From Granulosicoccus sp964498925 (GTDB lineage Bacteria; Pseudomonadota; Gammaproteobacteria; Granulosicoccales; Granulosicoccaceae), in contig CAZCKD010000225.1 in assembly GCA_964498925.1 (NCBI GenBank), forward strand, positions 1 to 5,656: a DNA stretch of 5,656 bases, read 5' to 3'. The notes under the pieces are model-generated. The model searched no databases and was not told the DNA's origin. It saw only the letters and a list, made by a program, of their open reading frames with translations. Below are positions 1 to 4,810 of the stretch, in pieces. Position 1 is the first letter of the stretch, and every line of letters begins with the position of its first letter. The translations under genes were made by a program, and so were the position numbers.

Positions 1-383
1 CTATTACAAACACTGACTCTATCGCTATAGACGCAGACAACAACGTGACGATTCTCGATACGCTGTTTGTCGATAACAGGTTCCAGTTAGGGTACAAATT
101 AACCGGACGCCGCAGCGACCTCGTCGTAGATACCATCTATTCTGATCAAGAGCCGCTAACCGGCGAAGACAGTATCAGAACGCTCCTAACCAGATTTCTA
201 CTGGATAGAAAGCTTAACGAGTTCTTATCAGTTAGATTGCAGTACGACTATCAAAGAAGCCGAGCGAGAAACCGTCCAACCTTCAACTACACAGAAAATA
301 GATTCGCTGTTAAATTCATCTACAGTTTCGATGGAAATGACAACGACGAATTCATCAAACAACAACTAGAAACTAGAAACTAG
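1..383 (+). CDS. Outer-membrane beta-barrel protein, C-terminal part (5' end outside window)
   Basis: The frame is open from the window edge (first full codon at 3) to TAG at 381-383, giving 126 visible residues, so the GTG at 45 is internal and not a start. The residues alternate polar and hydrophobic in short stretches joined by charged turns, as in transmembrane beta-strands. Near the end is a YTENR motif followed by a strand ending in YSF. From memory, this matches the last strand of the beta-barrel proteins associated with PEP-CTERM/exosortase EPS clusters. Such proteins sit in the outer membrane and are thought to help export or anchor polysaccharide; the exact role is not established. 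Unusually, YSF is followed by 17 hydrophilic residues, the last few encoded by a 7-bp tandem repeat, whereas barrels of this type usually end on the aromatic residue. The barrel class is fairly secure; the subfamily is inferred. Confidence 0.7.
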   Translation, partial: ITNTDSIAIDADNNVTILDTLFVDNRFQLGYKLTGRRSDLVVDTIYSDQEPLTGEDSIRTLLTRFLLDRKLNEFLSVRLQYDYQRSRARNRPTFNYTENRFAVKFIYSFDGNDNDEFIKQQLETRN

Positions 384-386
384 AAA
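366..386. repeat. 7-bp tandem repeat (CTAGAAA x3) across the stop codon
   Basis: Three perfect copies of CTAGAAA lie at 366-372, 373-379 and 380-386. Each contains TAG, but because the unit is 7 bp each copy sits in a different frame, and only the third TAG is in frame with the beta-barrel gene. Gain or loss of a copy would move the stop codon and change the protein tail. Confidence 0.9.
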
Positions 387-571
387 TTCGGTTATCGAGT
401 CGTACTGAACATGGCGTTATGCCGGGCAGACTTCCCAGCATATATTTGCCTTACCATCTGGCCGAGGCAGACCCCATTCCCGAAACAAGCCTAGTCGTAA
501 ACTTTGAAGGGCCACCCAAACTGGCAGCGCTCTCCGGAGCTCGCAATGTAGTGGCGCCAGCCATCGACTAG
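377..571 (+). pseudogene. Possible coding remnant of unknown identity
   Basis: A frame open from 377 to TAG at 569-571 has an ATG at 419 (50 codons from there), but no Shine-Dalgarno sequence precedes that ATG. The translation looks protein-like rather than random: it contains HLAEADPIPE followed by LVVNFEGPPK and ends in ARNVVAPAID. The pattern IPE-x-x-hydrophobic-VV-x-F-x-G-x-P is loosely like the C-terminal part of some glycosyltransferase-like proteins of EPS loci, from memory only. It could be the 3' end of a decayed or displaced gene, a small unrecognised gene, or chance. I do not assign a function. Confidence 0.22.
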
Positions 572-580
572 TTGATGCCA

Positions 581-642
581 CCACACCTAATGTGGATTGG
601 GGACTAAGCTAGTATATTAACCGTCCTAAACGGCGAGTTAAT
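581..642 (+). promoter_or_regulatory. Two small hairpins with the same loop upstream of the DUF418 gene
   Basis: The first hairpin is CCACA (581-585), loop CCTAA (586-590), TGTGG (591-595). The second is ATTAA CCGT (616-624), the same loop CCTAA (625-629), ACGG (630-633), a four-base bulge CGAG (634-637) and TTAAT (638-642). The second includes the likely ribosome-binding sequence GGCGAG (632-637), seven bases before the ATG at 645, so it could limit translation initiation. The stems are short and no U tract follows, so these are not terminators. The pairing is seen directly; any regulatory role is inferred. Confidence 0.25.
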
Positions 643-644
643 GT

Positions 645-1830
645 ATGGGCTATCTACAAGACAACGAACGTAGCGGACGAATCCTTCTGCCCGACCTGGC
701 ACGGGCTTTTGCACTACTTGGTATTGTGCTCGTCAACGTCGCTTACTTTGCCTTCCCGGGAGAGATCACGTATCACGCAGGCGGTCTACAAACTGCTTTT
801 GATTCGGCAGCTTATTTCGGTGTTAACGCATTATTTTTGTTTAAGTCGTACACCCTGTTTTCATTCATGTTTGGTGTAGGTCTAGCCTATCAAATGATGT
901 CTGCAGAGCGAAGAAATACCAATTTCAAAACTTCATATTTTCGTCGCATGCTCGCTCTGATTGTGCTGGGCATACTTCACGTAACGCTTGCCTTCCAAGG
1001 CGATATTTTGATCTTCTACGGCGTTCTGGGCGCTTTACTGTACTTTTTTCGAAACACCAGCCAAAGAAAACTTATTTACACAGGAATTTCTCTGATAGGC
1101 GTGCAAGTACTCGTAGGACTGGGGTTTGCGCTCAGCCTTTACATGGGCGAGACCTATGCGCCAGATGAAATGATCGCCATGGCGGCTGACATTCAACGTA
1201 GTACTGAGGCAGCCATCGCGATAAATGACAGCGGTAACTTTTTGACCATAGCCATTAACCGTTGGAATGATTGGTTAGGAATGCTGCTATACCTACTCCC
1301 TTTTCAGGGTCCAGGCATCTTTGCCTTCTTTTTACTGGGATTGGNNNNNNNNNNCCGGCGTACTCTCCAATGCATCGGCTCCACTCTGGACTAGATCGCG
1401 CAAGCTTTATCTGCCGATAGGTGTAATTTTGAGTCTTGTTGGTTCTGGAATTTATATGGGGAGCGGAAGCCCTGTCTCAGCACAGGCATTATTTGCATAC
1501 ACCATACTGGCTATCGCCGCGCCGCTATCATCCTTAGGCTACATTGGTTTAATAGCCAAATGGTCTGAAGCGCCAATAAGCCGGCTTAAAGTATTCCTCG
1601 CCAGAGGTGGTTCGGCTTCATTAACAGCCTATCTTCTTCAGTCTTTTATTTTGTCAGTATTATTTGCAGGTTATGGCCTAGGGTATTTTGCAGAGCTTAG
1701 CGCCCTTCTATGCATCGTCTTAGCACTCTGCGTCGGCATATTCACTATCGCATTCGCTAGTTTATGGCGTATGCGATTTAAACAAGGGCCTATGGAAACG
1801 CTACTGAGACGCTTTGCGTCTGCGGGTTGA
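645..1830 (+). CDS. DUF418 (YeiB-like) multi-spanning membrane protein, interrupted by an assembly gap
   Basis: The N-terminal part (645 to the Ns) has 233 readable residues; the C-terminal part (from about 1357 to TGA at 1828-1830) has 157 and lies in another frame. Both match one family, and about 390 residues plus the gap is a usual DUF418 length, so I call one gene. N-terminal hallmarks are LARAFALLGIVLVN (residues 18-31), KSYTLFSFMFGVGLAY (67-82), the RRMLA/LGILH stretch (100-112) and GDILIFYGVLGA (119-130). The C-terminal part has ARGGSASLTAYLLQS and near its end GPMETLLRR, the usual DUF418 ending. Many hydrophobic segments place it in the inner membrane. Function is unknown; the fold is, as I recall, related to acyltransferase-3, but here the position of that family's key His is Asn31 (R20-x10-N31). 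The start is ATG 645 with GGCGAG seven bases upstream. Its 3' end faces the sugar transferase 40 bp away. Confidence 0.85.
1345..1354. other. Assembly gap (10 Ns) inside the DUF418 gene
   Basis: Ten consecutive Ns separate the two reading frames of the DUF418 gene. Joining GGATTGG before the gap to CCGGCGTA after it in frame needs a true gap that is a multiple of three bases; ten is not. The run is therefore probably a placeholder of arbitrary length, and the apparent frameshift is not evidence of a broken gene. The family pattern around FFLLGL suggests only a few residues are missing, which is inference. Confidence 0.9.
1807..1821 (+). other. Perfect 6-bp hairpin at the 3' end of the DUF418 gene
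   Basis: AGACGC (1807-1812), loop TTT (1813-1815), GCGTCT (1816-1821) lies inside the last codons of the gene. A second, weaker stem GCGCA (1849-1853)/TGCGC (1860-1864) lies in the 40-bp convergent spacer. Neither is followed by a T run on either strand, so no standard intrinsic terminator is visible between the two convergent genes. Confidence 0.3.
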
Positions 1831-1870
1831 AATCAATGGAGAGATCTTGCGCAGCCAGGTGCGCTAGCGT

Positions 1871-3280
1871 CTACCGAGCACCGTTACCGAAGCTGGAGAT
1901 TGTTCTTAACAAGACTCGAAGATCTAAGCTAAGAGACAGGTTTTTCACGTAGTACAAGTCGAAAGAGAGCTTGGTAGCGGACTCTTCTTCGGAGGCGGCA
2001 TATCCAGCATTAACTTGCGCCCAGCCGGTTATTCCTGGCTTTACGAGTACACGGTGAACGAAGAATGGAATTCTGGATTCCAGGGTAGGAGTGAATTCCG
2101 GCCGTTCCGGACGAGGGCCAACGAGAGACATGTCACCAAGCAATACATTAACCAGTTGAGGAATTTCATCCAACCGGCTCCGCCGTAGAAATTGTCCAAC
2201 AGCGGTAATGCGAGAATCTGATTCTGATGCCCACTGCGCGCCGCCTCTTTCCGCCTCTTGAACCATCGTACGTAGTTTGTACATGGTGAAGGATCGGCCA
2301 AATTGACCAACACGTGTCTGTCTGAATATGACAGGACCCGGGCTATCCAGCTTCACGCAGATGGCGGCTATCAAAGCCAGCGGGAATAACAAAATCAGAG
2401 CGATACTGGCAATGACAATATCTAACGTACGTTTGATCGCTGTTTTATATAAAACCGCATGTTCGTTTTGACACTCAATGACCCATTGCGCATTGATGTG
2501 CTCACTTGGAATTCTTTGATGCAGCTTTTCGACAAAATTGCTGTAGCTCGACACATTGAGACTGACTTTCATTAATGCGAGTAATTCTGCCTGTGACGGA
2601 CTGATAGGATCAGTGGGGTCTACAACAATCTGGCTTACGCGGTTCTTTCTAGCCCAAACAGCCAAATTTTCAGACTTGTCACCCGTCAACGTGAGTCCAA
2701 TTGCCTTAAGACCTAATTCGGATTGCAGGTCGGCAAACTCAGATACTTTGTCTGTGAACTTCTTGGAACCGACAAGCCCGACCACAGACTCGTTACGAAC
2801 GACTAAACCAACGACTAAGGCTCGAAAAGCAAAGAGACCTATCGTACTTATCAAAAATGCATAAAAAGTAATCAGTCGCCCGACTATCAGATAATGCACA
2901 AGTAGTAATTCTATGTTTAGCAGAACCAAAGAGACGCCACAGACGGCCGCACAACGACCTAAGAACTTTAAGGATGTACGTCCTTGGTAGGTTTCGTGAA
3001 GTCCAGAAATATGGGCGACGAGTGCTACTAGTAGTCCAGCACCAAAACAGAACGCGACACGACCAACATGTTCGCCCTTTACGGAATCCTGAAGAATGTC
3101 ATTGCTGTATGGGGTTAGCGAAAACGCAATAGACGCTGCGATGAACGCTATAGCGAAATCAAAGATGAACCAATACCACGGTCCAATGCTGGAGAGCGTA
3201 ATTTTACTGGACGACACATTCGCCAACGTTTTATCCGCTTGCAATCCGTTTGTAATTGGAACTGAGTCGTTACTACTCAT
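1871..3280 (-). CDS. Polyprenyl-phosphate sugar phosphotransferase (initiating EPS glycosyltransferase, WcaJ/EpsB-like)
   Basis: This 469-residue inner-membrane enzyme should transfer a sugar phosphate from a nucleotide sugar to undecaprenyl phosphate, the first step of repeat-unit assembly. It has four N-terminal hydrophobic segments (about 33-55, 73-95, 106-130, 133-158), then a soluble Rossmann-like region (about 160-265, with VVGLVGSKKF). A membrane-embedded helix (about 283-309) precedes the C-terminal bacterial sugar transferase domain. That domain shows KLDSPGPVIFRQTRVG (310-325), KLRTM (335-339), the Asp-Glu pair in DEIPQ (D371-E372, the catalytic dyad in this superfamily), VGPRPERP (387-394) and KPGITGWAQVN (414-424). 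The stretch ERGGAQWASESDSRIT and the length resemble the PEP-CTERM-associated EpsB-type group; I infer this and do not assign the sugar. The start ATG (3280-3278) follows AAGGAAG (3289-3283, minus strand) with only two bases between, a tight but usable spacing; the next in-frame Met is far inside. Confidence 0.93.
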   Translation of the reverse strand: MSSNDSVPITNGLQADKTLANVSSSKITLSSIGPWYWFIFDFAIAFIAASIAFSLTPYSNDILQDSVKGEHVGRVAFCFGAGLLVALVAHISGLHETYQGRTSLKFLGRCAAVCGVSLVLLNIELLLVHYLIVGRLITFYAFLISTIGLFAFRALVVGLVVRNESVVGLVGSKKFTDKVSEFADLQSELGLKAIGLTLTGDKSENLAVWARKNRVSQIVVDPTDPISPSQAELLALMKVSLNVSSYSNFVEKLHQRIPSEHINAQWVIECQNEHAVLYKTAIKRTLDIVIASIALILLFPLALIAAICVKLDSPGPVIFRQTRVGQFGRSFTMYKLRTMVQEAERGGAQWASESDSRITAVGQFLRRSRLDEIPQLVNVLLGDMSLVGPRPERPEFTPTLESRIPFFVHRVLVKPGITGWAQVNAGYAASEEESATKLSFDLYYVKNLSLSLDLRVLLRTISSFGNGAR

Positions 3281-3412
3281 AACTTCCTTATCGTTAACTT
3301 CCCTATTAGCTCAGACTAAACCCACACAGCTTGATATGCCAGTAGTCAAAGGTGAACTCATGTGTAATCTGATGGTTGATTGATCGAAACCACCCATCAA
3401 ATTGTTATACCC

Positions 3413-3442
3413 ATCACATTTTTATAAAAGACGTGATTTTTT
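3413..3442 (+). promoter_or_regulatory. Terminator-like hairpin with T tract, purpose unclear
   Basis: ATCAC (3413-3417) pairs with GTGAT (3433-3437), and inside these TTTT (3419-3422) can pair with AAAA (3426-3429). Six Ts run from 3437 to 3442. The form resembles a weak intrinsic terminator reading rightward, but no plus-strand gene lies directly upstream. It could end a short leader or antisense transcript, or be an A+T-rich operator or promoter element for either divergent gene. Confidence 0.2.
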
Positions 3443-3474
3443 AGATGACTCTATGAGTTCGGTGCATCCTTTCA

Positions 3475-3528
3475 GTTCAATGCCATAGGTTTTAAACTAA
3501 TCACAAACCCCGTGAAAGAGCATTGAAC
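3475..3528. repeat. 9-bp inverted repeat GTTCAATGC / GCATTGAAC
   Basis: The arms at 3475-3483 and 3520-3528 are perfect reverse complements separated by 36 bases. A near copy of the left arm, GTTCGGTGC, lies at 3457-3465, 18 bp before it. The three elements could be half-sites for a regulator of the divergent genes; nothing else in the window supports a named factor. Confidence 0.4.
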
Positions 3529-3635
3529 GACCGGCATAAGAACACTCATGATTTTATCTTAGAAACGATTATGTTCTGCAACGTAGATCATGTTTTAGTG
3601 AAAGAACACTCGTTTAATATTTCCTGTTTCTTATA

Positions 3636-3677
3636 AATGCGATCAGTCGTCGTGTTGAGCTGATGAATAATGCGATC
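3636..3677. repeat. 9-bp direct repeat AATGCGATC, 33 bp apart
   Basis: Perfect copies lie at 3636-3644 and 3669-3677. The 33-bp period is close to three helical turns, so both would face the same side of the DNA, as with paired operator sites. They are 66 to 107 bp upstream of the acyltransferase start codon, where an activator or repressor could act. An inverted ATCAG (3642-3646)/CTGAT (3660-3664) pair overlaps the region between them. Confidence 0.4.
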
Positions 3678-3742
3678 CTTACGAATCTGATTTAGACGAA
3701 AGCACAAACCACTAGACTAAAGTCCTATACATATAGATTAGA

Positions 3743-4810
3743 ATGCTTAAGACCTACCTATCCAATTCACTTATCAATGGTGATAAGACAACCACTGAAA
3801 ATCGAATTAGTGTTTGGGATGGCTGGCGTGGAATAGCAATCTTTTTCGTCTTATGCGGACACTTCTATGACATCGAATGGTTATGGGAAGACCGATTAGG
3901 CGTAGACGTATTTTTCGTTTTGTCGGGAATGTTGATGAGCCAAATTCTATTTGAAAAACGCTTATCACTTAAAGACTTTTACATAAGGCGACTAAGCAGA
4001 ATATATCCAGTACTGTTTGTGTACGTTGTTTCCATCTACCTTTTCTCATGGACACAGAATATTTCATTTAACGTATCTGAAATATTTAGCAGTCTTGCGT
4101 TCTTAAGAACCTACTACCCAACCGACCCTAACATTTGGTCTAGTGGGGTTTCTATTGGGCATCTCTGGTCCCTCAATGTAGAAGAACATGCTTATGTAAT
4201 TTTGAGTCTTTTAAGTGTTCTCTTAGTGACTCGCAAGAACATTGCGGCATTACTGCTTTCACTAGCGTTATGTTCGATGCTACTAAGCTTTTATAACTAT
4301 TCCAGACTGCCGGCTGAAGATTTCAAGTTGTATCTCATTAGAACCGAGTGCGCAGTCGTGTTCATCTTTTTTTCAGCTGGCTACAGCCTACTGAAACGTC
4401 AAAAGCACTGGACCGGCTCGACTATACTGGCTCCACTCTGTGTATCTGTTTCACTGCTTTGTTATTCGGAATCACTCCCTATTTGGTTAACGTTTTCAGT
4501 CAGTCCAATACTTTTGGCTATTGCGGTAAATCACTTAGATAACATTCCACATGCACTAAAGTACGTTTTATCGTTAACACCCCTTCGCTACCTTGGCCTG
4601 TTTTCATACTCAATATACATTTGGCAACAATTCTTCTTTGAATACCACTGGATATTTCCGCTGCCAAAAACAATCGTAGCCCTCTTCGCGATCACTGTAG
4701 GGATTTTGTCGTACTACTTCCTCGAGAATCCTGTAAGAAATCTAATTAATAAGCGATGGTCTAGCAACCCGACTTATCGAACTACAGGCACCAGCACAAC
4801 AAAGTCATGA
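3743..4810 (+). CDS. Acyltransferase-3 family membrane O-acyltransferase (OafA/YrhL-like)
   Basis: A 355-residue integral membrane protein with about ten hydrophobic segments, of a usual length for a stand-alone acyltransferase-3 domain. This family moves acetyl or other acyl groups onto sugars of EPS, O-antigen or peptidoglycan. Visible hallmarks are DGWRG (26-30, usually DGLRG), R29-x10-H40 (the Arg and His needed for activity in studied members), GVDVFFVLSG (53-62), IRRLSRIYP (81-89), GHLWSLNVEEHAY (139-151), YLGLFSYSIYIWQQ (283-296) and FLENPVR (326-332). No key residue is missing, so it should be active; the acyl group and target sugar cannot be read from sequence. ATG 3743 is the only reasonable start: a TAG lies three codons upstream and the next Met is residue 63, though only a poor ribosome-binding sequence precedes it. 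Its stop overlaps the next gene by 4 bp (ATGA). It looks more A+T-rich than the genes to its left, which may indicate separate acquisition. Confidence 0.93.
   Translation: MLKTYLSNSLINGDKTTTENRISVWDGWRGIAIFFVLCGHFYDIEWLWEDRLGVDVFFVLSGMLMSQILFEKRLSLKDFYIRRLSRIYPVLFVYVVSIYLFSWTQNISFNVSEIFSSLAFLRTYYPTDPNIWSSGVSIGHLWSLNVEEHAYVILSLLSVLLVTRKNIAALLLSLALCSMLLSFYNYSRLPAEDFKLYLIRTECAVVFIFFSAGYSLLKRQKHWTGSTILAPLCVSVSLLCYSESLPIWLTFSVSPILLAIAVNHLDNIPHALKYVLSLTPLRYLGLFSYSIYIWQQFFFEYHWIFPLPKTIVALFAITVGILSYYFLENPVRNLINKRWSSNPTYRTTGTSTTKS

Larger units (their letters stand above)
3281..3742. other. Divergent A+T-rich intergenic region, no credible gene
   Basis: These 462 bases separate the start of the minus-strand sugar transferase from the start of the plus-strand acyltransferase and must hold the promoters of both. 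I see no convincing sigma-70 or sigma-54 promoter on either strand and no RNA gene. It does hold short repeated words: a 9-bp direct repeat (3636/3669), a 9-bp inverted repeat (3475/3520), AAGAACACTC twice (3538-3547 and 3602-3611), GTGAAAGA twice (3512-3519 and 3598-3605) and CATGAT/ATCATG (3547-3552, 3587-3592). It is long for a bacterial spacer, so it may hold several regulator sites. Confidence 0.6.

Noticed and set aside
45..383. Separate small gene starting at GTG 45
   Set aside because: The same frame is open back to the window edge and encodes a continuous beta-barrel; the GTG is an internal Val codon.
697..713. Sigma-54-like sequence TGGCACG ... TTGCA
   Set aside because: The distance between GG (698-699) and GC (711-712) is 11 bases rather than the required 10, and the stretch lies inside a conserved coding segment of the DUF418 gene.
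1321..1830. Independent 169-residue gene starting at ATG 1321
   Set aside because: Its start precedes the N run in a different frame from the real gene; the part after the gap is the C-terminal half of the DUF418 protein.
2041..2313. Minus-strand 90-residue open frame
   Set aside because: It lies wholly inside the sugar transferase in another frame, with no family features.
2556..2864. Plus-strand 102-residue open frame
   Set aside because: It is antisense to the conserved sugar transferase and its composition is that of a reverse-strand shadow.
3307..3314. TAGCTCAG, as in a tRNA D-arm
   Set aside because: No acceptor stem pairing, anticodon arm or GTTCRA T-loop sequence follows at tRNA spacing.
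3096..3383. Plus-strand 95-residue open frame over the sugar transferase 5' end
   Set aside because: Most of it is antisense to the coding N-terminus; there is no recognisable motif or ribosome-binding site.
3413..3437. ATCAC...GTGAT as a CRP site
   Set aside because: The half-sites are in the opposite polarity and too far apart for the TGTGA-N6-TCACA consensus.
3281..3742. CRISPR array or mobile-element ends in the repeat-rich spacer
   Set aside because: The repeats are only 8-10 bp, irregularly spaced, and have no target-site duplication, transposase or spacer pattern.
4348..4542. Plus-strand 64-residue open frame inside the acyltransferase
   Set aside because: It is an out-of-frame shadow of a gene whose own frame has strong family motifs.
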